This document shows, in pieces, positions 26,566 to 34,517 of a stretch of 64,000 nt of DNA. The DNA lies in contig JAYPCI010000001.1 in the NCBI GenBank assembly GCA_038124645.1, positions 1 through 64,000 of the forward strand, given 5' to 3'. This DNA comes from JAYPCI01 sp038124645. Its GTDB lineage: Bacteria > Pseudomonadota > Alphaproteobacteria > Pelagibacterales > Pelagibacteraceae. Position 1 is the stretch's first letter; the number at the start of each line of letters is the position of its first letter. The notes beneath the pieces are model-generated. The model worked only from the letters and a program-made list of their open reading frames with translations. It did no database searches and had not been told where the DNA came from. The position numbers and the translations under genes were made by a program.

Positions 26566-27156
26566 TTTTTTTTTTAAATTTTGGTAGGCAATATATCTGT
26601 GGTCAATCTTCATTTTATTTTTTTTCTTCATTTCTCCAAAAGTTAGTTTCTTGTTTAATGGAATAAAAATCGAATCGTAACCAAATCCATTCGTTCCTTT
26701 AATTTTTTTTGCTATAGTTCCTTTAATAACACCATTAGCGCTAATCGCATTTCCTTTGTTATTGATAAATGTTAAACTGCAAATAAATCTAGCATTCCAA
26801 TTTTTTTTTCTTATAACTTTATTTTTTTTGGTAACTTCTTTAATAATTTTTTGCATGGCTTTGTAAAAGCCACCTTGTTTTTTTGCCCATCTTGCTGAAT
26901 GAATACCCGGTTTATTATTTAAACAGTAAACCTCGAGACCTGAGTCGTCTGAAATTGTTGGTATACCTGTTTTTTTATAAAAATACTTTGCTTTCAAGAT
27001 TGAGTTTTCTTTGAAACTTTTTCCTGTTTCTTTGGGTTCACTAATATTTAAATTAGTAGGTGATAGTTTTACTAATCTTTTAGGCAATAAACTGCTAATT
27101 TCCCTGAATTTACCTAAATTGTGTGTTCCAATTAAAATTTTATTTATTTTTTCCAT
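26548..27156 (-). CDS. rdgB: XTP/dITP pyrophosphatase RdgB (HAM1 family)
   Basis: House-cleaning nucleotide pyrophosphatase that removes deaminated purine nucleotides (ITP, XTP). The 202-residue protein starts with the family's ILIGTHNLGKFREI and has ETGKSFKENSILKA, TISDDSGLEV, KPGIHSARWA and GTNGFGYDSIFIP motifs. In alphaproteobacteria it is often next to the hrcA-grpE region; here it is divergent from grpE with 41 bases between starts and hrcA is absent. Confidence 0.95.
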   Translation of the reverse strand: MEKINKILIGTHNLGKFREISSLLPKRLVKLSPTNLNISEPKETGKSFKENSILKAKYFYKKTGIPTISDDSGLEVYCLNNKPGIHSARWAKKQGGFYKAMQKIIKEVTKKNKVIRKKNWNARFICSLTFINNKGNAISANGVIKGTIAKKIKGTNGFGYDSIFIPLNKKLTFGEMKKKNKMKIDHRYIAYQNLKKKLKFFK

Positions 27157-27197
27157 TTGATGCTGGTATTTTTTTTATCGTTTACTATATATATTTT

Positions 27198-27737
27198 ATG
27201 TCTGAAAAAAACGAGAAAATACAAGAAGAAAATGACCAGTCATCTGAAGTAAAAACTACTGAAGAAAATAATGATAGTAAAATTAAGGAGCTGGAGGACA
27301 AACTTCTTAGAGCTCTTGCCGAAAATGAAAATTTAAGAAGAAGGTACGAAAAAGAAGTTAAAGAAGCGATCGAATATGGTGGCATTAACTTTGCTAGAGA
27401 GATCTTGGCGGTTGCTGATAATCTAAATAGAGCTTATGAGTTTGTAAACCAAGATGAAAATTTTAAGAAAAATAGTGAATTTAAAAAAATATTAGAAAAT
27501 ATAGAAGTTATTAAAGATGATACTCAGAAAATTTTTGAAAAAAACAACATTAAGCAAATTGAATGCTTCAATAAAAAATTTGATCCAAATTATCATCAAG
27601 CAATGTTGGAGGTCGAGGATGAAAAACATGATCCGGGAGTTGTAATACAAGTATTACAAGCTGGATATTTAATGGGATCAAAATTACTCAGACCTGCCTT
27701 GGTGGCGGTATCTAAAAAAAAACCTGAAAAAACTTAA
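27198..27737 (+). CDS. grpE: Nucleotide exchange factor GrpE
   Basis: Releases ADP from DnaK in the Hsp70 cycle. Start chosen at ATG 27198 (MSEKNEKIQ...), giving 179 residues with an acidic disordered N-terminus, a long coiled coil (about 30-90) and the C-terminal beta domain with FDPNYHQAMLEVEDEKHDPGVV and the final GYLMGSKLLRPALVAVSK. An upstream in-frame ATG at 27123 would add 25 hydrophobic residues unlike any GrpE and would run into the rdgB start, so it was not used. Upstream of dnaK-dnaJ on the same strand. Confidence 0.95.
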   Translation: MSEKNEKIQEENDQSSEVKTTEENNDSKIKELEDKLLRALAENENLRRRYEKEVKEAIEYGGINFAREILAVADNLNRAYEFVNQDENFKKNSEFKKILENIEVIKDDTQKIFEKNNIKQIECFNKKFDPNYHQAMLEVEDEKHDPGVVIQVLQAGYLMGSKLLRPALVAVSKKKPEKT

Positions 27738-27777
27738 GAAAAAGATGAAAAAAAGTAAAAAAACCTCTTCTTTTGCA

Positions 27778-27806
27778 CTTGTAGATTAAAAAATACCACC
27801 CATATA
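27778..27806 (+). promoter_or_regulatory. Possible RpoH (sigma-32) heat-shock promoter of dnaK
   Basis: CTTGTA at 27778-27783 and ACCCATATA at 27798-27806, separated by 14 bases, resemble the sigma-32 elements CTTGAA and CCCCATNT (one mismatch in each core). It lies 22-50 bases upstream of the dnaK start. No CIRCE element or hrcA was seen nearby, so control by an alternative sigma factor would make sense. Motif match only. Confidence 0.5.
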
Positions 27807-27827
27807 AAACTTAAAAGGACGAATTTT

Positions 27828-29759
27828 ATGAGCAGAGTTATAGGTATAGATTTAGGAACAACAAATTCATGTGTCGCCATCATGGAAGGTTCACAAGCAA
27901 AAGTGCTTGAGAATTCTGAAGGTGCAAGAACGACACCATCTGTTGTTGCATTTTTAGAAAACGAAGAAAAATTAGTTGGACAGTCTGCCAAGAGACAAGC
28001 GGTGACTAATCCGAATGACACCATCTACGCTGTCAAAAGATTAATTGGTAGAAAATTTGATGGTGATGCTGTTCAAAAAGATATTCAAAAAGTGCCTTAC
28101 AAAATTGTTAAAGCAGAAAATGGTGATGCGTGGGTTGAAGGAAAAGGAAAAAAATATTCACCATCACAAATATCTGCATTTGTTTTACAAAAAATGAAAG
28201 AAACAGCAGAAAAATATCTTGGGCAACCTGTTACACAAGCAGTAATAACAGTGCCAGCATATTTTAATGACTCACAAAGACAAGCAACTAAAGATGCTGG
28301 TAAGATTGCTGGCTTAGAGGTTCTTAGAATAATTAATGAACCTACAGCAGCTTCTCTTGCTTACGGATTAGATAAAAAAGGTGGAAAAAAAATTGCCGTC
28401 TATGATTTAGGTGGAGGTACTTTTGATGTTTCAATTTTAGAAATTGGTGACGGTGTTTTTGAAGTTAAATCTACAAATGGGGATACATTTCTTGGTGGTG
28501 AAGATTTTGATGATGCAATTGTAGATTATTTAATCAATGAATTTAAAAAAGATAATGGTATTAATCTCAAAACTGATAAACTTGCCTTACAAAGATTAAA
28601 AGAAGCTGCGGAAAAAGCAAAGATTGAATTATCATCTGCAACCCAAACTGAAATTAATTTACCATTTATAACTGCAGATAAAACAGGTCCTAAACATATC
28701 AATCTTAAATTTACTAGAGCAAAATTAGAAGCCCTGGTAGAAAAGTTAATTGAAAGAACATTAGCTCCTTGCAAAACTGCATTGAAGGATTCTGGTTTTT
28801 CTGCTGCTGAAATTAATGAAGTTGTTTTAGTTGGTGGCATGACAAGAATGCCAAAAATTATTGAGACTGTTAAAAATTTCTTTGGGAAAGAGCCAAATAA
28901 AAGTGTGAACCCAGATGAAGTGGTAGCAATGGGTGCAGCAATTCAAGCAGGTGTTTTACAAGGTGATGTTAAAGATGTCTTGCTTTTAGATGTAACTCCT
29001 CTTTCATTGGGAATCGAAACATTGGGCGGAGTATCAACAAAACTAATTGAAAAAAACACAACCATTCCAACAAAGAAAAGCCAAGTTTTCTCAACTGCTG
29101 AAGATAATCAGCCGGCAGTATCAATTAGAGTTCTGCAAGGTGAAAGAGAAATGGCAGCTGATAACAAGTTACTCGGTAATTTTGAACTAGTTGGCATAGC
29201 GCCAGCTCCAAGAGGTGTGCCACAGATTGAAGTAACTTTTGATATTGACGCTAATGGTATCGTGAGCGTCTCTGCTAAAGATAAAGGAACAGGCAAAGAG
29301 CAAAAAATTCAAATTCAAGCATCTGGAGGACTAAGTGAAGAAGAAATTAAGAATATGGTCAAAGATGCGGAGGCTAATAAGGAATCTGACAAGAAAAAAA
29401 GAGAGTCTGTTGATACTCGAAATCAAGCAGATAGCTTAATACACTCGACTGAAAAGAATCTAAAAGAGCACGGTGATAAATTAGGAGAGGCTGATAAAAA
29501 ATCAATTGAAGAGGCCGTTGCTAATTTAAGAAATGCTTTAAAGGGTACTGACATAGAGTTGTTAAAAAAAGAAACTCAAAATTTAATTCAGGCTTCTATG
29601 AAGTTAGGTGAAGCTATATATAAAACTCAGCAAAATAACGCTGGTGATGCTAAGACAGAACAAACAAAAGAAGCAAAAGACAAAGACCCAAATAAAGAAA
29701 ACGTAGTCGACGCTGATTACGAGGACGTCAAAGACGAAGACAAAGAAAAAAGAGCCTAA
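27828..29759 (+). CDS. dnaK: Chaperone DnaK (Hsp70)
   Basis: ATP-dependent cytoplasmic chaperone. The 643 residues are full-length: nucleotide-binding domain (about 1-385, with GIDLGTTNSCVAIMEG, YDLGGGTFDVS and VGGMTRMPK), the interdomain linker DVLLLDVTPLSLGIET, substrate-binding domain (about 395-505) and helical lid with an acidic tail ending near VVDADYEDV. A clear ribosome site AAAGGAC precedes the ATG. A heat-shock-like promoter lies just upstream. dnaJ follows 29 bases after the stop. Confidence 0.98.
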   Translation: MSRVIGIDLGTTNSCVAIMEGSQAKVLENSEGARTTPSVVAFLENEEKLVGQSAKRQAVTNPNDTIYAVKRLIGRKFDGDAVQKDIQKVPYKIVKAENGDAWVEGKGKKYSPSQISAFVLQKMKETAEKYLGQPVTQAVITVPAYFNDSQRQATKDAGKIAGLEVLRIINEPTAASLAYGLDKKGGKKIAVYDLGGGTFDVSILEIGDGVFEVKSTNGDTFLGGEDFDDAIVDYLINEFKKDNGINLKTDKLALQRLKEAAEKAKIELSSATQTEINLPFITADKTGPKHINLKFTRAKLEALVEKLIERTLAPCKTALKDSGFSAAEINEVVLVGGMTRMPKIIETVKNFFGKEPNKSVNPDEVVAMGAAIQAGVLQGDVKDVLLLDVTPLSLGIETLGGVSTKLIEKNTTIPTKKSQVFSTAEDNQPAVSIRVLQGEREMAADNKLLGNFELVGIAPAPRGVPQIEVTFDIDANGIVSVSAKDKGTGKEQKIQIQASGGLSEEEIKNMVKDAEANKESDKKKRESVDTRNQADSLIHSTEKNLKEHGDKLGEADKKSIEEAVANLRNALKGTDIELLKKETQNLIQASMKLGEAIYKTQQNNAGDAKTEQTKEAKDKDPNKENVVDADYEDVKDEDKEKRA

Positions 29760-29788
29760 GAATAATATTAATTTGAAAGGCACATTGA

Positions 29789-30931
29789 GTGGCAAAAAAA
29801 GATTATTATGAAGTCTTAGGTGTAGGCAAATCGGCCTCAAAAGATGAAATCAAATCAGCTTACCGTAAACTTGCATTAAAATATCATCCAGATAGAAATA
29901 AAGGTGATAAAGCCTCTGAGGAAAAATTTAAAGAGGCTAGTGAAGCCTATCACGTACTTTCAGATGATAAAAGGAAGGCGAACTATGATCAATTTGGTCA
30001 TGCTGCTTTTCAAGGTGGTCAAGGTGGTGGCTTTCAAGGATTTGAGGATTTTGATTTCTCATCTTCCTTTTCAGATATTTTTGATGATTTTTTTGGTGAT
30101 TTCATGGGTGGATCCTCTGGTGGTCGTGGTCGAAGATCTGGCAATAGATATACTAAAGGAAATGATCTTAGATATGATTTAACAATCAGTTTAGAAGATG
30201 CTTTTAAAGGATTAGATAAAAATATTCAGTTTACTAACTATAAAAAGTGTTCAACTTGTTCGGGTTCAGGTGCAGAGCCAGGATCAAAGCCGGCTAAATG
30301 TGATTACTGTCGTGGCAGCGGAAAAATTAGATCGAGTCAGGGCTTTTTCACCTTACAGCAAACCTGTCCTCAATGTAATGGTTATGGCGAATATATTAAT
30401 AAGCCATGCAAACCTTGTTCGGGAAATGGCAAAATACAAACACAAGAAAAATTATCGGTTAAAATTCCGAAAGGTGTTGATGATGGCACCCGGATAAGAC
30501 TAAGCGGCAAAGGTGAAGCCGGTATAAGAGGCGGATCAGCTGGTGATTTATATTTATTTATCTCTGTTGATGAACATGAGATTTTCAAACGATCAAATGA
30601 ACATTTGCTAATTGATCTACCTGTTTCAACTTCAGATGCAATTTTAGGAGCATCAATCGAACTACCTTCGATTGATGGCAAAAAAATACTTTTAAAGATA
30701 CCTGCAGGCACGCAACATGGAAAGCAATTTAGAATCAAAGGCAAAGGCATGCCTTTAATTAGAAAGAATATATTTGGTGATTTATATGTTAGAATAATTA
30801 CTGAAGTTCCTGTATCATTGAATAAACGTCAAAAAGAAATTATGGAAGAATTTAGATCGTTAGAAAAAGAGAATGCTAGTCCTTTATTAAGTTCTTTTTT
30901 TAAAAAAGTTAGTAAATTTTTAAAATCATGA
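29789..30931 (+). CDS. dnaJ: Co-chaperone DnaJ (Hsp40)
   Basis: Stimulates DnaK ATPase and delivers substrates. Start is GTG at 29789 (protein MAKKDYYEVLGVG), chosen because the J domain begins at once and GAAAGG lies 8-13 bases upstream. The 380 residues have the J domain with the HPD motif (YHPDRNKGD), a Gly/Phe-rich region (about 75-125), four zinc-finger repeats (CSTCSGSG, CDYCRGSG, CPQCNGYG, CKPCSGNG) and the C-terminal substrate-binding domains. The stop overlaps the dapB start by 4 bases. Confidence 0.97.
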   Translation: MAKKDYYEVLGVGKSASKDEIKSAYRKLALKYHPDRNKGDKASEEKFKEASEAYHVLSDDKRKANYDQFGHAAFQGGQGGGFQGFEDFDFSSSFSDIFDDFFGDFMGGSSGGRGRRSGNRYTKGNDLRYDLTISLEDAFKGLDKNIQFTNYKKCSTCSGSGAEPGSKPAKCDYCRGSGKIRSSQGFFTLQQTCPQCNGYGEYINKPCKPCSGNGKIQTQEKLSVKIPKGVDDGTRIRLSGKGEAGIRGGSAGDLYLFISVDEHEIFKRSNEHLLIDLPVSTSDAILGASIELPSIDGKKILLKIPAGTQHGKQFRIKGKGMPLIRKNIFGDLYVRIITEVPVSLNKRQKEIMEEFRSLEKENASPLLSSFFKKVSKFLKS

Positions 30932-31701
30932 AAAAAATTAATATTACAATATCAGGCTGTCTTGGTAGAATGGGACAAAAACTTATACAGTCAGCGAAAA
31001 AGGATTCACGTTTTAAAATTTCCTCACTCACAGAAAATAGAATTATCAATAAAAAACTGCTTGGCTTAAAACCTCAACTAAATACAGAACAAGCATTTAA
31101 AAATACTCAAGTGATCATCGACTTTACAACTCCTAGCTCAACCTTTCAGATTTTAAAAATAGCTTCAAAACTAAAAAAAAGAGTAGTTATAGGAACAACT
31201 GGTTTCACAAAAAAACAGGAAATGGCTATAAAAACTTTTTCTAGAAAAATTCCTATTTTAAAAGCTGGTAACATGAGTTTGGGTGTTAACTTGCTAATGT
31301 ACCTTACTGAAATTGCAGCAAAATCCTTAGGTAAAGACTTTTTAAGCAAAATTTTTGAAACTCATCATAAACACAAAAAGGATTATCCTTCTGGTACCGC
31401 TTTAATGCTTGGGCAAGGGATTGCCGCTGGTAAAAAACTTAATTTTTACAAACTACTTGGAAAGAAATACTTAAACAAAAAAAACTTTCCTTACAGTAAA
31501 AAAATTAATTTCAACTCAATCCGAGTAGGTGAGATCATTGGTGAACACGAAGTTAAATTTTCTAATGGCAAAGAGGTCATTACCTTAAATCATGAGGCAT
31601 TTGACCGTGAATTATATTCTTCAGGCGCACTTACTGCCGCAAAATGGTTAATAAATAAGAGACCAGGTCTTTACTCAATGAGAAATTTATTAAATTTCTA
31701 A
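30928..31701 (+). CDS. dapB: 4-hydroxy-tetrahydrodipicolinate reductase DapB
   Basis: Second committed step of the diaminopimelate/lysine pathway, supplying peptidoglycan and lysine. The 257 residues show the Rossmann start ISGCLGRMGQKLI, the GTTGFT nucleotide-contact loop, and the catalytic region FETHHKHKKDYPSGTAL (His-His and Lys). The dnaJ-dapB adjacency, with a 4-base overlap, is typical of alphaproteobacteria. Confidence 0.96.
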   Translation: MKKINITISGCLGRMGQKLIQSAKKDSRFKISSLTENRIINKKLLGLKPQLNTEQAFKNTQVIIDFTTPSSTFQILKIASKLKKRVVIGTTGFTKKQEMAIKTFSRKIPILKAGNMSLGVNLLMYLTEIAAKSLGKDFLSKIFETHHKHKKDYPSGTALMLGQGIAAGKKLNFYKLLGKKYLNKKNFPYSKKINFNSIRVGEIIGEHEVKFSNGKEVITLNHEAFDRELYSSGALTAAKWLINKRPGLYSMRNLLNF

Positions 31702-31712
31702 AACGGCCACTA

Positions 31713-32366
31713 ATGAGTGAGAAAAGACGTGCTAAAATCATTTTAAAAATACTTAATCGAATATATCCAAATACATCGGTCCCGCTCAAACATAAAAATG
31801 TATTTACTCTTCTAATTTCAGTATTACTGTCTGCGCAATGCACAGACAAAAATGTCAATAATGTAACAAAAAAAATATATCCTAAATATTATCAACCAAA
31901 ACATTTTGTTAAGCTTGGACGAAGTAAAATCGAAAAATTAATCAAACGTATTGGTATTTTTAGAATTAAAGCTAAAAGTATATACAACTTATCAAAAATA
32001 TTAGTTAAAAATTATAACAGTAAAGTACCAAAAACTTTTTCTGAATTAGAAAAACTTCCAGGCGTTGGGCATAAAACAGCTAGTGTTGTAATGTCTCAAG
32101 GATTTGGTTTTCCAGCTTTTCCTGTTGATACACATATTCATCGCTTAGCTCAAAGATGGGGATTAACTAACGGTAAAAATGTAGAACAGACAGAAAGAGA
32201 CTTGAAAAGATTATTCCCAAAAAAATACTGGAATAAATTACACTTACAAATAATTTATTATGGCAGAGAATTTTGCAAAGCTCGGGAATGTTTTGGAATA
32301 AGTTGTAAAATATGTAGAAGTTGTTATCCTAATAGAATAAAACCAATAAAAACAAAAAAAGCATAA
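31713..32366 (+). CDS. nth: Endonuclease III (Nth)
   Basis: Base-excision repair DNA glycosylase/AP lyase for oxidised pyrimidines. The 217 residues have the helix-hairpin-helix LPGVGHKTASVV with the catalytic Lys and the Asp in PVDTHIHRLAQRWG. The C-terminal cysteine cluster reads CKARECFGISCKICRSC: three cysteines sit at the spacing of the usual C-x6-C-x2-C-x5-C 4Fe-4S loop, but the second ligand position is Gly, and two other cysteines are nearby. The cluster may therefore be rearranged. Starts 11 bases after dapB. Confidence 0.94.
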   Translation: MSEKRRAKIILKILNRIYPNTSVPLKHKNVFTLLISVLLSAQCTDKNVNNVTKKIYPKYYQPKHFVKLGRSKIEKLIKRIGIFRIKAKSIYNLSKILVKNYNSKVPKTFSELEKLPGVGHKTASVVMSQGFGFPAFPVDTHIHRLAQRWGLTNGKNVEQTERDLKRLFPKKYWNKLHLQIIYYGREFCKARECFGISCKICRSCYPNRIKPIKTKKA

Positions 32367-32371
32367 TAGTC

Positions 32372-33313
32372 ATGGATGTTATAGGTATAGGAAACGCTAT
32401 TGTTGATGTTATTTGCAAAGTTGATGAGACTTTTCTAGCTCAAAATAAATTAAAAAAGGGCACAATGAAGCTGGTCGAAGACAATGAGTTTAAAAACTTA
32501 TTAACCTCGTTAAAAATTGAGGAGACTATCTCAGGCGGTTCTGTTGCCAATACAGTTGTGGGATTAGCACAGTTGGGTAATAAAGTAGGTTTTATTGGCA
32601 AAGTAAACCATGATACACTGGGTATGAAATATGAAGAGGGTTTAAAAAATGAAAATGTGAGATATTTCTATAGCCCAAAACAAGAGTTACTAGCGACTGG
32701 AACATGTTTAATTTTAATAACCCCAGACTCAGAACGAACTATGTGTACATATTTAGGCACAGCCGGAAGAATTAATGAGAGAGATATTAATATTGACGCA
32801 ATTAAAAAAAGCAAAATCACACTTCTGGAAGGGTATCTATGGGATAAAGGAGATCCTCAAAAAGCTTTCGAATTAGCTTTAAAGCATTCAAATAAAAAGG
32901 CAATGTCATTATCAGACCAGTTTTGTGTTGAAAGACATAAAGAAAATTTTACCGATCTAGTCAAAAATCATTTGGATATAGTTTTTTCAAATGAACAGGA
33001 AATTAATCACTTGGTAGGATCTAATTCAATAAATGATGTAATTCATTTTGCAAAAGAATTAAATAAATTAATTATCGTAACTAGATCTGAAAAGGGTAGT
33101 CTTGCTATTATGGGCAATGAGGTCTTTGAGTGTGCAAGTAAAAAAAATTTAAAATTAGTTGATTTAACAGGCGCTGGCGATTTATTCGCTGCAGGTTTTC
33201 TCAATGGTTATTTAAAAACACAAGATATTAAATCTTGTCTTCAAGAAGGAACAAATTTAGCTTCGCAAGTTATTCAAATTTTGGGGGCAAGGTTAGAAAT
33301 AAAAAATAATTAA
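32372..33313 (+). CDS. PfkB-family carbohydrate/nucleoside kinase (adenosine kinase-like)
   Basis: Sugar or nucleoside kinase of the ribokinase superfamily, 313 residues. It starts with the family's GIGNAIVDVI, has the GGSVANTVVGLAQLG substrate/lid motif and ends with the anion-hole/catalytic-Asp motif DLTGAGDLFAAGFL. The alphaproteobacterial homologues of this type are annotated as adenosine kinase, and the GGSxANT form fits, but the substrate cannot be fixed by sequence. Six bases after nth. Its stop overlaps the stop of the converging ArfA-like gene by 4 bases. Confidence 0.9.
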   Translation: MDVIGIGNAIVDVICKVDETFLAQNKLKKGTMKLVEDNEFKNLLTSLKIEETISGGSVANTVVGLAQLGNKVGFIGKVNHDTLGMKYEEGLKNENVRYFYSPKQELLATGTCLILITPDSERTMCTYLGTAGRINERDINIDAIKKSKITLLEGYLWDKGDPQKAFELALKHSNKKAMSLSDQFCVERHKENFTDLVKNHLDIVFSNEQEINHLVGSNSINDVIHFAKELNKLIIVTRSEKGSLAIMGNEVFECASKKNLKLVDLTGAGDLFAAGFLNGYLKTQDIKSCLQEGTNLASQVIQILGARLEIKNN

Positions 33314-33435
33314 TTATCTGCAAAAACTTTTTTTTTCTTTCGTGTAAAACTGCCTTTGCCTTTTTTGGGTTTAACAATTCTCTTTTTATACTTAGCCTGA
33401 GTAAGTTCTTTAGCAAAAATATTTCGTTTTTTCAT
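33310..33435 (-). CDS. arfA: ArfA-like alternative ribosome-rescue factor (41 residues)
   Basis: A complete 41-codon reading frame fills the space between the PfkB gene and the winged-helix regulator. The product, starting MKKRNIFAKELTQAKYKKR and ending KKKKVFADN, has the ArfA hallmark: a short N-terminal helix followed by [FY]xxR[IV]VxxKKGKGSYxRK (here YKKRIVKPKKGKGSFTRK; E. coli ArfA has RVEKNKKGKGSYMRK). ArfA recruits RF2 to ribosomes stalled on non-stop mRNA when trans-translation fails. Its ATG overlaps the regulator's TGA (ATGA), indicating translational coupling. It is shorter than enteric ArfA (72 residues, active form about 55). A run of nine A lies near the 3' end of the coding strand. 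An unrelated basic peptide is the main alternative. Confidence 0.62.
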   Translation of the reverse strand: MKKRNIFAKELTQAKYKKRIVKPKKGKGSFTRKKKKVFADN

Positions 33436-34043
33436 ATATAGTAACCCTGCTCACTAATACGAATAAAATTATCGTCATTAAATTTATCACTAATTTTTTT
33501 TCTTAAACGATAAATATGTGTTTCTAGTGTGTGGGTTTCACTTTTACTCGAATAATTCCAGATTAAATTAATAAGTTGTTCTTTGTTTAATGGTGTTTTT
33601 TTCTCATTAAGTAATTCAATTAATTTTGTCTCCTTTTCAGTTAATTGAAGCTGTATCTTATTTCTAATTAATATACGAGAATTAACATCTAATAAGTAAT
33701 TCTTTACCTTAATTTCAGCATTAGCAACAAACTTTTTAGCTATTAAATTTTTAAGTATCAGTTTTTGAAATTCGAAAATATCACAAGGAACGTTTATATT
33801 CGCATATTTTATATTTTTATCATCACTAATTTTAAGAACAATAATATTATTATCATTTGCAACTTTAATCTTTTTTAAAGTTTCCAATAATAAAATATAG
33901 ATTGAATGGTTGTTTGCTTCTTTAAAGTCTTTAATATTTTGAACTTTATAGTCGAACTCGAAAAATGATTTTAATTCCTCAAACGTTCTGGTAAAATTAT
34001 CATCACCTAGAAAAACTAAATTTTGATGCATATTTACGTTCAT
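33432..34043 (-). CDS. OmpR/PhoB-type winged-helix regulator with a degenerate receiver
   Basis: Predicted DNA-binding protein, 203 residues. The C-terminal half (about 105-203) is a Trans_reg_C winged helix (LTEKETKLIELL, then ETHIYRLRKKI and the terminal GYYI). The N-terminal half aligns with a receiver (LVFLGDDNFTRTF), but the strand that should carry the phospho-acceptor Asp reads YILLLETLK, so phosphorylation is unlikely. No kinase gene is near. Start may be ATG 34043 or ATG 34031; the latter abuts the ATG of the divergent L,D-transpeptidase. Target genes are unknown; the neighbouring transpeptidase is a candidate. Confidence 0.82.
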   Translation of the reverse strand: MNVNMHQNLVFLGDDNFTRTFEELKSFFEFDYKVQNIKDFKEANNHSIYILLLETLKKIKVANDNNIIVLKISDDKNIKYANINVPCDIFEFQKLILKNLIAKKFVANAEIKVKNYLLDVNSRILIRNKIQLQLTEKETKLIELLNEKKTPLNKEQLINLIWNYSSKSETHTLETHIYRLRKKISDKFNDDNFIRISEQGYYI

Positions 34044-34517
34044 AAAAATAAAATTACTTATACAAATTATAAAGCAAAATGTGCGATTGGTAAAAGAGGT
34101 ATTTCGAAGAATAAAGTTGAAGGTGATTTAAAAACACCCAAAGGGTCTTTTAATCTAGAGTATATATTGTATAGAAAAGATCGCATAGGGCAGATCAAAA
34201 CAAGTCTTAAAAAAAAGATCATAAGAAGAAATATGGTATGGTGTGATGATCCGTTATCAAAATATTACAATCAATTAGTAAAACTACCTTTCAAATATTC
34301 TGCTGAAAAGTTATTTAGAAAAGATAATACTTACGATGTAATTATTGTGGTGAACTTTAATAGAAAAATAATTAAGAAAAACAAAGGTAGTGCCATCTTC
34401 ATTCATCTAGCCAAAAAGAATTATAAACCCACGAAAGGTTGTGTTGCTATTTCAAAACCTTTTATGTTGAGTCTAATCAGTTTGATCAACAAAAAAACAA
34501 AAATTATTATTAGATAA
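34026..34517 (+). CDS. L,D-transpeptidase family (YkuD) protein
   Basis: Likely forms 3-3 peptidoglycan crosslinks or attaches proteins to peptidoglycan. ATG 34026 is preferred over the in-frame TTG at 34023. The 163-residue protein is the compact alphaproteobacterial YkuD type: GDLKTPKGSF, MVWCDDPLSKYYN, YDVIIVVNFN, and the active-site block GSAIFIHLAKKNYKPTKGCVAIS with catalytic His and Cys. No clear signal peptide is seen, which is common in annotated members of this subgroup but leaves the export route open. The start codon lies head-to-head with the regulator's. Confidence 0.9.
   Translation: MHIYVHKNKITYTNYKAKCAIGKRGISKNKVEGDLKTPKGSFNLEYILYRKDRIGQIKTSLKKKIIRRNMVWCDDPLSKYYNQLVKLPFKYSAEKLFRKDNTYDVIIVVNFNRKIIKKNKGSAIFIHLAKKNYKPTKGCVAISKPFMLSLISLINKKTKIIIR

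Noticed and set aside
27123..27197. Longer grpE start at 27123 adding a hydrophobic N-terminus
   Set aside because: The added residues do not resemble GrpE, and the extension runs into the rdgB 5' end; ATG 27198 fits the family.
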